A stretch of 64,000 nt of DNA from Ancylobacter sp. IITR112 (GCF_041415945.1 NZ_JBGCUS010000001.1:2480001-2544000); one strand, 5' to 3'; numbered from the stretch's first letter, positions 50,091 to 58,461 are shown. Numbers and translations are program-made. Notes: generated by a model not told the origin, from the letters alone.

Positions 50091-50744
50091 ATGACCGACC
50101 CCGCCACGACCGACCCCGCCACGACCGACCCCATTCCCCTCACCCTCAATCTCAATGGCTACACGCCGCTGCCGCCGGGCAAGATCGCCGCGATCGTCAC
50201 CATGCTCGAGATGACCGCCCCGCCGCCGCCGCTGCCGGAGCGGGCGATGGCAGGGCTGGCGGTGGAGCGCGTGCCGGCGCCCGATCCCGGCTGGTACCGC
50301 GACCTGTTCCGCCGCGTCGGCGAGGACTGGCTGTGGTTCTCGCGGCTGCGCATGAGCGACGCGGAGCTGGCCGCCATCATCCAGCATCCCGAGGTGGAGC
50401 TGCTGCTGCTGCGCAAGGACGGCGCGGAGGCCGGCTATATCGAGCTGGACGGCCGCGTGCCGGGCGAGATCGAACTCGCCTTTGTCGGCCTGCTGCCGGA
50501 CATGGTCGGCAGCGGCGCCGGGCGCTTCCTGATCAACCGGGCGCTGGCGCGGGCCTGGGCGCGCGGGCCCCGCCGGGTGCATGTCCACACCTGCACCCAT
50601 GACAAGCAGGGCGCACTGACCTTCTACATGAAAGCCGGGTTCCGGCCCTATGCCAGCGCGGTGGAGATCGTCGACGATCCGCGCCTGTCGGGGCTGCTGG
50701 CGCCGACGGCGGCGCCGCATGTGCCGGTGATCCCGGCCGGCTGA
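50091..50744 (+). CDS. GNAT-family N-acetyltransferase
   Basis: 217-residue protein whose middle and C-terminal parts match the GNAT fold: EAGYIELDGRVPGEIELAFV, then the acetyl-CoA loop GLLPDMVGSGAGRFLINRAL, and VHTCTHDKQGALTFYMKAGF. The substrate is unknown. The first 14 residues are a repeat (TDPATTDPATTDP) from a 15-base tandem repeat. It converges with fliJ. Confidence 0.88.
   Translation: MTDPATTDPATTDPIPLTLNLNGYTPLPPGKIAAIVTMLEMTAPPPPLPERAMAGLAVERVPAPDPGWYRDLFRRVGEDWLWFSRLRMSDAELAAIIQHPEVELLLLRKDGAEAGYIELDGRVPGEIELAFVGLLPDMVGSGAGRFLINRALARAWARGPRRVHVHTCTHDKQGALTFYMKAGFRPYASAVEIVDDPRLSGLLAPTAAPHVPVIPAG
50094..50132 (+). repeat. 15-base tandem repeat at the start of the GNAT gene
   Basis: The unit ACCGACCCCGCCACG is present 2.6 times immediately after the start codon and encodes Thr-Asp-Pro-Ala-Thr repeats. 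The unit is a multiple of three, so copy-number change would keep the frame and only alter the N-terminal length. Confidence 0.9.
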
Positions 50745-50750
50745 GGCGCG

Positions 50751-51149
50751 TCAGGCGCCGAGCACGGCGCGGGCGCGGCCGGCGATGTTGCGCGGGGCCA
50801 TCTCCACCGGCGCCTCGACCCGCTCGCGCTCGCCGAGCGCTTCCATCTTCTTCAGCTCGTCCAGCGCGTCCTCCAGCGCCAGACGCGCCTCGCTGAGCTG
50901 GCCTTTCAGCTCGTCGGCGGAGCGGCGCATATTGTCGCGACGGGTGGCGGCGGCGCGGGCATAGGTGGAATAGGCGAAGTGCTGGGTGTCGGTGATGCCC
51001 GAGCGCTGCTCCTCGGCCTCGATCTCGCGTTCGAGATCGCGCGCCATGCGGTCGAAATCCGCGATCATGGTCTCGATCTGTGCGAGATGGCGGCGCTTTT
51101 CCTCCGCCTGGAAGCGCTTGAGGCGAATGAGTGTATCGAGCGACTTCAT
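50751..51149 (-). CDS. fliJ: FliJ-family flagellar protein, orphan
   Basis: 132-residue mostly coiled-coil protein with the FliJ N-terminus MKSLDTLIRLKRFQAEEKRR and long charged helices (FDRMARDLEREIEAEEQRSG, ADELKGQLSEARLALEDALD). FliJ is a soluble chaperone/escort of the flagellar export ATPase FliI. The family call is moderately firm because short coiled coils are easily confused. fliI, its usual neighbour, is not adjacent, and no other flagellar gene is in the window. It is divergent from ctrA, a placement I recall from other Rhizobiales. ATG 51149 chosen; ATG 51167 is possible. Confidence 0.78.
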   Translation of the reverse strand: MKSLDTLIRLKRFQAEEKRRHLAQIETMIADFDRMARDLEREIEAEEQRSGITDTQHFAYSTYARAAATRRDNMRRSADELKGQLSEARLALEDALDELKKMEALGERERVEAPVEMAPRNIAGRARAVLGA

Positions 51150-51669
51150 GGTCGGCTTAAACTCCATTCCGTCGTCCGCCCGCCCTCCACACGGAGCGAA
51201 AAGGCGGCCGTCACGTGCCGCCATCACGCTGCGGCAGAGGCATTTTCGACAACAGATGTTGCCGCTTCCTTACTCTTTGGTCGGAAAAGGGTGCCCGGAT
51301 CGGGGAAAGCGCCGCCCCGCCCGCCGATCGAAACGATTTGTTTACCGGGCTCATTAATGATCGGGGTGTCGTCCGGTGGGGTCAGGCGTTCGCGAAAGCG
51401 GAGTCGCAGGACTCACTTAGGCATGCTTCTTAAGATTCGACTCTAAAGACGGGAATCTGGAATTCCAATTTTCGAACAAACTCTTGGCGGAAGACTCGAA
51501 GATAATTCGTCTCGCCGCTTGTGCTCGGGAATCGGTTCTTGTTACCCCTTGTCTCACGAGTAACGAATCGGTGTGTGTCGGCCGGGCGCGGGGTGGGGTC
51601 ACGCTCGGCTTGAAAGAGTCGTGTTGAGCGCTGACCCCCCCGGGGCCATGGCGAGGGAAGGGGATTGGC
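51150..51669 (+). promoter_or_regulatory. ctrA upstream regulatory region, 520 bases
   Basis: Long non-coding space between fliJ and ctrA. It is clearly less GC-rich than the rest, especially 51420-51570. GANTC methylation sites occur at 51401, 51410, 51434, 51439, 51453, 51493, 51529 and 51565: eight in about 170 bases. In Caulobacter, CcrM methylation of a GANTC controls a ctrA promoter, so this is a likely cell-cycle control region. I found no perfect TTAA-N7-TTAA CtrA box; TTAC-N8-TTAA near 51340-51355 is only a weak resemblance. Exact promoters cannot be placed by eye. Confidence 0.75.
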
Positions 51670-52371
51670 ATGCGCGTCTTGCTCATCGAGGACGACCGCG
51701 CGACCGCGCAGAGCATCGAATTGATGCTCAAGTCCGAGAACTTCAACGTCTACACGACCGATCTCGGTGAAGAGGGCGTCGATCTCGGCAAACTCTATGA
51801 TTACGACATCATCCTGCTGGACCTCAACCTGCCCGACATGTCGGGCTATGATGTCCTCAAAGGGCTGCGCGTCGCCAAGGTGAAGACGCCGATCCTCATC
51901 CTCTCCGGCCTCGCCGGCATCGAGGACAAGGTGAAGGGTCTCGGCTTCGGCGCCGACGATTATCTCACCAAGCCGTTCCACAAGGACGAGCTGGTCGCCC
52001 GCATCCACGCCATTGTGCGCCGCTCCAAGGGGCATGCGCAGTCGGTCATCACCACGGGCGATCTCGTGGTCAATCTCGACACCAAGACGGTCGAGGTCGC
52101 CGGCAACCGCGTGCATCTGACGGGCAAGGAGTACCAGATGCTGGAACTCCTCTCGCTGCGCAAGGGCACGACGCTGACCAAGGAGATGTTCCTCAACCAT
52201 CTCTATGGCGGCATGGACGAGCCGGAGCTGAAGATCATCGACGTGTTCATCTGCAAGCTGCGCAAGAAGCTCGCCAACGCCTCGCAGGGGCATAATTTCA
52301 TCGAGACGGTGTGGGGCCGCGGCTATGTGCTGCGCGACGCCGGCAACGAGCCGGACCGCATGTCGGCCTGA
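51670..52371 (+). CDS. ctrA: Cell-cycle response regulator CtrA
   Basis: 233-residue OmpR-type response regulator. The N-terminal receiver begins [20 protein letters not shown], with the phosphorylated Asp in [20 protein letters not shown] (residue 51) and Lys in [13 protein letters not shown]. The C-terminal winged helix ([46 protein letters not shown]) is characteristic of CtrA. CtrA directs division, DNA replication control and polar development in alphaproteobacteria and is phosphorylated via CckA and ChpT. ChpT is encoded 2.4 kb away. A strong terminator follows. Confidence 0.97.
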   Translation: MRVLLIEDDRATAQSIELMLKSENFNVYTTDLGEEGVDLGKLYDYDIILLDLNLPDMSGYDVLKGLRVAKVKTPILILSGLAGIEDKVKGLGFGADDYLTKPFHKDELVARIHAIVRRSKGHAQSVITTGDLVVNLDTKTVEVAGNRVHLTGKEYQMLELLSLRKGTTLTKEMFLNHLYGGMDEPELKIIDVFICKLRKKLANASQGHNFIETVWGRGYVLRDAGNEPDRMSA

Positions 52372-52402
52372 CCGGCCGCTTCCCGATCCTCCCCGACTGA
52401 AG

Positions 52403-52429
52403 CCCCGCCGCAAGGCGGGGTTTTTGTTT
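52403..52429 (+). terminator. Rho-independent terminator after ctrA
   Basis: Perfect 7-base stem CCCCGCC/GGCGGGG closed by a GCAA tetraloop and followed by TTTTTGTTT, 32 bases after the ctrA stop codon. A textbook intrinsic terminator. Confidence 0.93.
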
Positions 52430-52437
52430 GGGGGCAC

Positions 52438-52471
52438 CCCTCCCGGACAGCCGCGCGGCCGTCCGGGAGGG
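52438..52471. terminator. Long perfect hairpin between ctrA and the DUF305 gene
   Basis: 11-base arms CCCTCCCGGAC/GTCCGGGAGGG enclose an inner GCCGC/GCGGC palindrome, giving a 34-base nearly perfect stem. It stands between two converging genes. No T-run adjoins, so it may block read-through with Rho or protect mRNA ends rather than act as an intrinsic terminator. Confidence 0.5.
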
Positions 52472-52484
52472 CGTCAGCGCCGCG

Positions 52485-52880
52485 CTATTTCGCGTTCTTC
52501 GCCAGCCAGGCCTTGAGGAAGGCGATCTCGCCCTCCTGCGCCTTGATGATCTCTTCCGCCAGCGCCCGCAATTCCGGGTCCGTGCCGTGTTGCAGCTCGA
52601 TCCGCGCCATGTCGATCGCCCCCTGATGATGGGGGATCATCCCGCGGGCGAAGTCGATATCGGCATTGCCGGTGAAGGGAATGGCCATGCCCTCATGCAT
52701 GCGGGCATTGGCGGCCTCGAAGGCCTGGGTCGAGGGGGACGCGGCGCTCATGTGGGCGCTATGGTCCATCGGACTGTGATCCATGCCGGGCATGGGGGTG
52801 GTCGCCTGCTGCGCGAGCGACGGCAGCGAGGGCACGGAAAGACAGGCGGCGAGCAGCGCCGCGCAAAGGCTACGGTTCAT
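52485..52880 (-). CDS. DUF305 exported metal-binding-type protein
   Basis: 131-residue secreted protein. A signal peptide ([19 protein letters not shown]) is followed by a Met/His-rich linker [15 protein letters not shown] and the DUF305 domain: [20 protein letters not shown] with the HH pair, then [18 protein letters not shown]305 proteins are ferritin-like helical bundles often found near copper-resistance genes; the Met/His motif supports copper or silver binding. ATG 52880 follows GAGGA by 8 bases. Probably co-transcribed with the upstream Cys-pair protein. Confidence 0.92.
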   Translation of the reverse strand: MNRSLCAALLAACLSVPSLPSLAQQATTPMPGMDHSPMDHSAHMSAASPSTQAFEAANARMHEGMAIPFTGNADIDFARGMIPHHQGAIDMARIELQHGTDPELRALAEEIIKAQEGEIAFLKAWLAKNAK

Positions 52881-52933
52881 GTCAAGAATCCTCTGATGGT
52901 GGAACAGCGGCCGCTCCGGCCGCGCGAAACCGA

Positions 52934-53305
52934 TCAGAGGAGTCGCGGCGGCGGCACCGGGATCGGCGGGGCGAGGCCCGCCCGGATCGTCTCCGCCCGC
53001 ACGCAAGGGCGCGCGGACACCGCCTCCGGCACCGGCAGGGCGGGCGCGGTGAGCGGCGGCACCACGGTCTGGGTCAGCACGCAGCACAGATGCGACGCGG
53101 CCGGCTTTTGTCCGGGGGTGACGGAGGGCGCCGCCGCTGCCGACGCCTGCGTCATCTCCGACGCGGCCTCGTGGCACGGCATGGTGGGGGCGGACGCAGC
53201 CGGACCCGGCGCCGCCATCGCCCGCGCCGCCGCGACAGGGCTCGCCAGAGCGGCGCCCAGCGCCAGAAGCGCCAGCATCAGCCGGAACAGTCCCCGCACC
53301 CGCAT
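52934..53305 (-). CDS. Small exported Cys-pair protein, DUF2946-like
   Basis: 123-residue protein with a signal-like N-terminus ([20 protein letters not shown]), an Ala/Pro-rich body with [10 protein letters not shown] and SHLCCVLTQ, and a Pro-rich end ([11 protein letters not shown]). The Cys pair and layout resemble the DUF2946-like protein at 7511-7924, but the family assignment is uncertain. It is 53 bases upstream of the DUF305 gene, which suggests a shared role in envelope metal handling. Confidence 0.65.
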   Translation of the reverse strand: MRVRGLFRLMLALLALGAALASPVAAARAMAAPGPAASAPTMPCHEAASEMTQASAAAAPSVTPGQKPAASHLCCVLTQTVVPPLTAPALPVPEAVSARPCVRAETIRAGLAPPIPVPPPRLL

Positions 53306-53452
53306 AATCCGTCCGCCGCCCCCGCCGCCCGCCGTCGACGGAGCGGGAGCCTTATGCCCGATTTGTCACCAGGCCTCACGCTAGCAAGCCGATGCCCGCC
53401 GGGACAGAGCGGGTTCGCCCGGATGGCGCAGGCGTGATCGCGCCGGACAGTG

Positions 53453-54655
53453 TCAGCGCGCCGGCTCGCCCGCCAGCAGCGCCAGCACCAGCGCCACCGG
53501 GTCGTCCGCCGGCACCACCGCCCGAAAGCCCGGCGGCACCGGCCGCGACGCGGCGCAAAGGCCGATGCGCCGGCCGGGGCCGCCAGCGGCCCCGAGATCG
53601 GGCGCCTCGCCATAGGCGTCGAGATCGAACAGGATCACGTCGAAGCGCGCGCCCATCAGCCGCGCCGCGCGCGGATCGTCGGCGAGCGACACCTCATGGC
53701 CCATGGCGCGGATGAGCGTGCGCAGCGCCTGGCGGGAGGCCCCCTCCGGCGCCGTCAGCAGCACGCGCGCGGGCGCCGGGCGCGGGGCCTGCGTGCCCGA
53801 CGGCTCCAGCAGGCGGAAGCGCCCGGACGCGGTGGCGAGAAAGCGCAGCCCCCCCACCCGCTCGATCCGTCCTTCCGGCGCCAGCCCGACGATCTCGTCG
53901 ACCACAACCGCCTCGCCCTCGCCGCCAAAGGCCAGCAGCATGCGCCGCGCGGCACCGCCGGGGGTCGGCAGCACCGCGATCCCCGGCACCTTCTCCAGCG
54001 CCGTCACATTCTTCAGCGAGGCGATGCGCACCGCCTCCATCTGCGCCCGGCCGGCGCGCACCAGAAGATGCGCCGTGTCGCTCTCCGGCGCGGCGGTGGC
54101 GGGGCGCTTCGTCGCCACGCCGAGCGGCAGGTCGACCATCGCCGCCCGTGTGCCATCGGCGAGCAGCGCCACGCCCTCCACCAGGTCGGCCCCGGCGCCG
54201 AAGCGCGCGCGCCAGCTCGGCGGCACCGTTTCCACCCGCGCCGCCTGCGGCTGCAATTCGCCCTCCACCAGCACGGCGGCGCGCACCTTGCCGCCGCTGC
54301 CGAGCAGCAGCAGCGTGCCCCTGGCGGCGCGCAGCGGGGCGATCCCCATCCGGGCGGCGAGGTGAATCAGCGGCAGCCCGCTCTGCGCCAGCGTGCCGGT
54401 CTGGGTCATGGCGAGCAGCCGCGTCCAGCGCTCGCCGCTCACCGTCATCGTGTCCATCACCTGGGAGGCGGCGAAGGCGAGGCGCAGCCCGCCAAGGGCG
54501 AAGGCCATGATCTCGACACGCGCTGCCGCCGGACGCGGCGCAGCGCGGGCCGGTTCCGGGCGCGGCGCCGGGGCGCGCAGGCTCGCGGCGATGCGGGCGG
54601 CTTCGCGGGAGACGGGGCCGCGCGGGGCGGCGGGCAGGGAATCGATGGGGAACAT
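53453..54655 (-). CDS. CheW-CheW-receiver protein, CheA-like remnant
   Basis: 400-residue cytoplasmic protein. After a Pro/Ala-rich start there is one CheW-like beta domain (residues about 48-140: FALGGLRLAFAASQVMDTM to LLLLGSGGKVRAAVLVEG), then a second resembling the CheA regulatory domain (about 200-290: HLLVRAGRAQMEAVRIASLK to ATASGRFRLLEP). A receiver-like domain follows (about 300-400: RVLLTAPEGASRQALRTLIR, FDVILFDLDAYGE). No histidine-phosphotransfer or kinase domain is present. It has the order of the C-terminal half of a hybrid CheA. It ends upstream of the metal genes and follows chpT on the same strand. Role unknown; scaffold or degenerate kinase partner is possible. Confidence 0.7.
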   Translation of the reverse strand: MFPIDSLPAAPRGPVSREAARIAASLRAPAPRPEPARAAPRPAAARVEIMAFALGGLRLAFAASQVMDTMTVSGERWTRLLAMTQTGTLAQSGLPLIHLAARMGIAPLRAARGTLLLLGSGGKVRAAVLVEGELQPQAARVETVPPSWRARFGAGADLVEGVALLADGTRAAMVDLPLGVATKRPATAAPESDTAHLLVRAGRAQMEAVRIASLKNVTALEKVPGIAVLPTPGGAARRMLLAFGGEGEAVVVDEIVGLAPEGRIERVGGLRFLATASGRFRLLEPSGTQAPRPAPARVLLTAPEGASRQALRTLIRAMGHEVSLADDPRAARLMGARFDVILFDLDAYGEAPDLGAAGGPGRRIGLCAASRPVPPGFRAVVPADDPVALVLALLAGEPAR

Positions 54656-54769
54656 GGGCGACCGGCACAACGGGACACGACACGCCGACCTTTCGGCCTG
54701 CGAGGGTCAGTTTCCACCGATACCGTTAATGTCGTCTGAACCTACGGGAAGGCCGTTGTGGGGGGCGCC

Positions 54770-55420
54770 TCAGCCCCGCGCCACCAGGATCGTCACCATG
54801 TCGCCCTCATGGGCGAGCGTGATCGCGTAGCCGGTCGCCCGCGCCAGCAGGCCGGTATAATGCGGCTGGATGGCATGGGCATCGAGCGACGCGCCTTCTT
54901 CCGCCGGATGCCCGGCCAGCAGCGCCACGAGATGCGGGGGAATGCGGGAATGGCTGCCCTGGGTGATGAGGCGGAAACCGCCCTCCTCGCCCGCGCCGTT
55001 CTCCTCCACGCCGATGCGCCCGCCGCGCGGAATGGTCGAGGTGGCGACGACGAGCAGGTTCAGCAGCAGCTTCACCTTGTTCTTCGGCGCCAGCACGCGG
55101 GGGAGCTGCCAGTTCAGGCTGGTGCGGTCATCCTCAAGGAAGCCGCGCGCCACCTTCTCAGCGTCGCCGGTGTCGATCTGCGCCCCGGCCGAGCCGGCGG
55201 CGCCGAAGGCGAGGCGGGCGAATTGCAGCCGGGCAGAGGCCTGCCGGGCGCTCTTGGCGATGAGGTCGAGCGCGAAGCTCTTCATCGCCGGGTCGTCCTC
55301 GTCCTCCAGCACTTCCAGCCCGTTGACGATGGCGCCGACCGGGCTGATCACGTCGTGGCAGACGCGCGAGCACAGGAGGGCGGCGAGGTCGAGCTTGTCG
55401 AGGTCGATGGCGGTCGTCAT
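54770..55420 (-). CDS. chpT: Histidine phosphotransferase ChpT
   Basis: 216-residue ChpT, the protein that passes phosphate from the hybrid kinase CckA to CtrA and CpdR. The DHp-like helix LAALLCSRVCHDVISPVGAI carries the phospho-accepting His in CHDVISP near residue 22, and the degenerate GHKL-like domain follows (NKVKLLLNLLVVATSTIPRG, then LLARATGYAITL). ATG 55420 follows AAGGGA. The neighbouring eipA/DUF1134 gene and nearby ctrA strongly support the call. Confidence 0.93.
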   Translation of the reverse strand: MTTAIDLDKLDLAALLCSRVCHDVISPVGAIVNGLEVLEDEDDPAMKSFALDLIAKSARQASARLQFARLAFGAAGSAGAQIDTGDAEKVARGFLEDDRTSLNWQLPRVLAPKNKVKLLLNLLVVATSTIPRGGRIGVEENGAGEEGGFRLITQGSHSRIPPHLVALLAGHPAEEGASLDAHAIQPHYTGLLARATGYAITLAHEGDMVTILVARG

Positions 55421-55571
55421 CGCGTCCCTTGCGAAAGGCTGTGGCGGGATCGCCCGCCCGGAAATCGCGCCGGCGCGCGTGGCCGGCATCGCCGGGTGTG
55501 ATACACCGCGCTCCCATGGAGGCCAACCGTTTCTCCCCATCCTGTCTCCCCAAGCCGGAAACTCGCGCGCA

Positions 55572-56402
55572 ATGTCCTTTCACGTCACGCCCCTGCCGCC
55601 CCATCTCAGCCTGTTGTCGTCGCTTGCCGGCGCCGCCCTCAAGGCGGGCGAGGTGATCCTGCGCATCCGCGCCGAAGGCATGACGGTCGCGCACAAGGCC
55701 GATGCAAGCCCGGTCACCGCCGCCGATCTCGCCGCCGAGGAACTGCTGCGCGCCGAGCTGGCGCGGCTGCTGCCCGGCGTACCCGTCATCGCCGAGGAAG
55801 CGGTGGCGCAGGGCAAGGGCGAGGCGCTCGGCACCGGCGCGGCACCGGCGGGCACCTTCCTGCTGGTCGATCCGCTGGACGGCACGCGCGAATTCGTCGG
55901 CGCCAGCGGCGAGTTCACGGTCAATATCGGGCTGGTGGAGGCCGGGGTGCCGAGCTTCGGCATCGTGCTCGCCCCGGCGGTGAACAAGCTCTATGCCGGC
56001 GTCACCACGCCGGCCGGGGGCGGCGCCTTCCTCGCCGGCCTCGACGCGCATCCCGATTTCTGGACGCCGATCCGCTGCCGGCCGGTGCCGGAAAAAGCTC
56101 TCGTCGCGGTTGCCAGCCGCTCGCATCTCGATCCCCAGACCTCCGCCTTTCTCGGCGATCTCGACATAGCGGAATCGATAAGCTGCGGCTCGGCGCTGAA
56201 ATTCGGCCTGGTGGCGGAAGGGCGGGCCGATCTGTATCCGCGCTTCGGCACGGTGTGCGAATGGGATGTCGCCGCCGGCCATGCCGTGCTGCGGGCGGCG
56301 GGTGGCAGCGTGTGCCGGCCCGATGGCAGCGCCCTGCCCTATGGGCGCACGCAGGAGGACTACCGCGTTCACGGTTTCATCGCCCGCGGCGCGGCGGCGT
56401 GA
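55572..56402 (+). CDS. cysQ: 3'(2'),5'-bisphosphate nucleotidase CysQ
   Basis: 276-residue inositol-monophosphatase-fold enzyme that hydrolyses PAP to AMP in sulfur assimilation. Metal-binding motifs: PVIAEEAVAQG, LLVDPLDGTREFV and EWDVAAGHAVLRAAGG, with VTAADLAAEELL near the N-terminus. CysQ is favoured over SuhB by VDPLDGTREFVGASGEFTVN. Start MSFHVTPLPP (55572). Divergent from chpT. Confidence 0.92.
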   Translation: MSFHVTPLPPHLSLLSSLAGAALKAGEVILRIRAEGMTVAHKADASPVTAADLAAEELLRAELARLLPGVPVIAEEAVAQGKGEALGTGAAPAGTFLLVDPLDGTREFVGASGEFTVNIGLVEAGVPSFGIVLAPAVNKLYAGVTTPAGGGAFLAGLDAHPDFWTPIRCRPVPEKALVAVASRSHLDPQTSAFLGDLDIAESISCGSALKFGLVAEGRADLYPRFGTVCEWDVAAGHAVLRAAGGSVCRPDGSALPYGRTQEDYRVHGFIARGAAA

Positions 56403-56571
56403 CGGCGGCAGAGGGGCCACACCCGGCCCGCTTCCGGCCTTTTGGCCCGGCCGTGCCTTTCTCTGGTCGCACTCCATGCTATTGATAGGCTCGGGGTCTG
56501 ACGGCCCGGGTTCTGAATCGGGCCCGCCACCGGCGGCGCCCCGCCTGTCGAGATCAAACGCGAGACCGTCC

Positions 56572-57150
56572 ATGCCGACCTTGCGCGCCCTTTACGCCTG
56601 CCTTGCCCTTCTGTGTGCCCTGCCCTTCCTCGCCCCGCCCGCACAGGCGCAGGCACAGCCGGCCAGCAGCACCTATTCCACCGATGAACTGGTTCAGAAG
56701 GGCCATGGCTTCTTCGGCGAAGTCTCGCGCGGGCTGGCGCTGTCGATCGAGAAGGCGGTGAACCAGTGGGGCCAGCCCAATGGCTATATTCTCGGCCAGG
56801 AAGGCTCCGGCGCCTTTGTCGGCGGGCTGCGCTATGGCGACGGCACGCTCTACACCCGCAATGCCGGCGACCTGAAAGTCTACTGGCAGGGGCCCTCGCT
56901 CGGCTGGGATTTCGGCGGCGACGGCGCCCGCACCATGATTCTTGTGTACAACCTCAATGGCATCAACGACATCTACCGGCGCTTCGGCGGCATTTCCGGC
57001 TCGGCCTATTTCGTCGCCGGCTTCGGCATGACGGCGCTGGCCTCCGACAATATCGTCGTGGTGCCGATCCGCTCCGGTGTCGGCGTTCGTCTCGGCGCCA
57101 ATATCGGCTATCTCAAATTCACGCCGTCGGCGACGTGGAATCCGTTCTGA
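56572..57150 (+). CDS. eipA: EipA-type periplasmic protein (DUF1134)
   Basis: 192-residue secreted protein. A signal peptide (LYACLALLCALPFLAPPAQA) leads into a DUF1134 domain: FFGEVSRGLALSIEKAVNQW, GYILGQEGSGAFVGGLRYG, YWQGPSLGWDFGGDGARTMI, and the glycine-rich C-terminus VGVRLGANIGYLKFT. The Brucella homologue EipA is needed for envelope integrity and is CtrA-controlled; there too the gene lies next to chpT. I see no clear CtrA box in the short upstream region. A strong terminator follows. Confidence 0.9.
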   Translation: MPTLRALYACLALLCALPFLAPPAQAQAQPASSTYSTDELVQKGHGFFGEVSRGLALSIEKAVNQWGQPNGYILGQEGSGAFVGGLRYGDGTLYTRNAGDLKVYWQGPSLGWDFGGDGARTMILVYNLNGINDIYRRFGGISGSAYFVAGFGMTALASDNIVVVPIRSGVGVRLGANIGYLKFTPSATWNPF

Positions 57151-57171
57151 ACCGCCTCCCCGATTGCCGTG

Positions 57172-57195
57172 CGCCCGGGCTAGCCCGGGCGTTTT
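57172..57195 (+). terminator. Intrinsic terminator after eipA
   Basis: Perfect palindrome with 8-base arms CGCCCGGG/CCCGGGCG and CTAG loop, followed by TTTT, 21 bases after the eipA stop. Confidence 0.85.
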
Positions 57196-57270
57196 GGCCT
57201 CTGTAACCTGCTGGCTCCTGGCCGGCTGTCCGCCCCGGACCGCCGCCGCGTTGTGAGGTGAGATCGCCGC

Positions 57271-58365
57271 ATGATCGAAGCGATCATGTATTGCGCCATC
57301 GGCTTCCTGGCCGCGACCCTGCTGGCGCTCATCACGCTGCCGGCGGTGTGGCGGCGGGCGGTGCGGCTCACCCGCAAGCGGATCGAGGGCGCGATTCCCG
57401 TTTCCATCGCCGAGGTGCAGGCCGACAAGGACCAGCAGCGCGCCATTTTCGCCGTCGGCATCCGCCGGCTGGAAATGGAGGTGGAGCGCCAGCAGGTCCG
57501 CACCGCCGCCCAATATGGCGAGATCGTCCGCCAAGGCGAGACGCTGCGCCAGCGGCAGGAGACGATCGAGCGGCTCTCGACCGAGCTTGAGGCGCTGCAG
57601 ACCGAGCATGCCAGCGTCGCCACCCATCGCGACCATCTGCTGGCCGAGCTGGAATCGACCAGCGCCGAGCTTGCGGAGGCGCGCGACGCGCTCGCCCGCA
57701 CCCGCGCCGAGCTCGCCCGCATCCGCGAATCCTTCGAGGACACCCGCACGCGCGAGGAAGGGCTGCAGATCGAGCATGTGGCGCTGACCACGCTGCGCGA
57801 CACGCTGAAAGACCGCATCCACGAACTCGACCGCCAGCTCGTCGCCGCCAACGCCCATCTGGCGAGCGAGCGCGAGACGGTGCGCACCACCAGTGAAAGC
57901 CTCGCAACCGAACTGCGCCGGAACCACGCGATGAAGGACGAACTGGCCAAGGTGCAGGACGCGCTCGCCCGCGCGCAGGACGAACGGGCCGCGCTTGAGG
58001 CGCGCATCGCCGAGCTCACCGCGCTCGCCGCCACGGTGCGCCCTGTCGGCGACGGCCCGGTGAATGGCGATGCCGCCGCGCTGCTGCGCGAGCATATCAG
58101 CGACATCGCCGCCGGGGTGGCCCATCTCACCGCGCGGATGGAAGGCCCCGGCTCGAAGATCGAGGCGCTGCTGGCCGAGCACACCCGCGTGCCGGGCGCC
58201 CCGCCGAGCCTCGCCGACCGCATTCTCGATCTCAAGGCCGCCGAGGCCGAGCGCGCCGCCGCGCCGGTCCAGCCCGCCGACAGCGTCGCCGCCCCGGCGC
58301 CGGCGATCATCGAGGCGGTGGCGGCGGAAGAGGCCCGGCCGCAGGGCCGCGCCGCCGCCGGCTGA
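57271..58365 (+). CDS. Membrane-anchored long coiled-coil protein
   Basis: 364-residue protein of unknown function. One N-terminal membrane helix (MYCAIGFLAATLLALITLPA) is followed by a short basic segment and then about 230 residues of heptad-rich coiled coil (ETIERLSTELEALQTEHASV, LAEARDALARTRAELARIRE, VQDALARAQDERAALEARIA). A short Ala/Pro-rich tail ends the protein. Size and layout resemble cytoplasmic-facing membrane scaffolds in alphaproteobacteria. It stands between eipA and a COG4091-type gene. Start ATG 57271; ATG 57286 possible. Confidence 0.75.
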   Translation: MIEAIMYCAIGFLAATLLALITLPAVWRRAVRLTRKRIEGAIPVSIAEVQADKDQQRAIFAVGIRRLEMEVERQQVRTAAQYGEIVRQGETLRQRQETIERLSTELEALQTEHASVATHRDHLLAELESTSAELAEARDALARTRAELARIRESFEDTRTREEGLQIEHVALTTLRDTLKDRIHELDRQLVAANAHLASERETVRTTSESLATELRRNHAMKDELAKVQDALARAQDERAALEARIAELTALAATVRPVGDGPVNGDAAALLREHISDIAAGVAHLTARMEGPGSKIEALLAEHTRVPGAPPSLADRILDLKAAEAERAAAPVQPADSVAAPAPAIIEAVAAEEARPQGRAAAG

Positions 58366-58371
58366 GCCCTT

Positions 58372-58393
58372 CCCGCCGGTCGCGACCGGCGGG
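58372..58393. terminator. Perfect palindrome after the coiled-coil gene
   Basis: 22-base perfect palindrome with 11-base arms (CCCGCCGGTCG/CGACCGGCGGG), 6 bases after the stop codon. There is no T-run, so it may act as an mRNA end-protecting hairpin or a weak terminator. Confidence 0.45.
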
Positions 58394-58461
58394 CCGACCG
58401 CACGGACCGGGCGCCATAAGCCCGGCCGCCTTCCCGGGACGAAACGCCAAGGATACGCCCC

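Noticed and set aside
51340..51355. CtrA binding box in the ctrA upstream region
   Set aside because: Only TTAC-N8-TTAA was found, which departs from TTAA-N7-TTAA in both one base and spacing; not strong enough to call.
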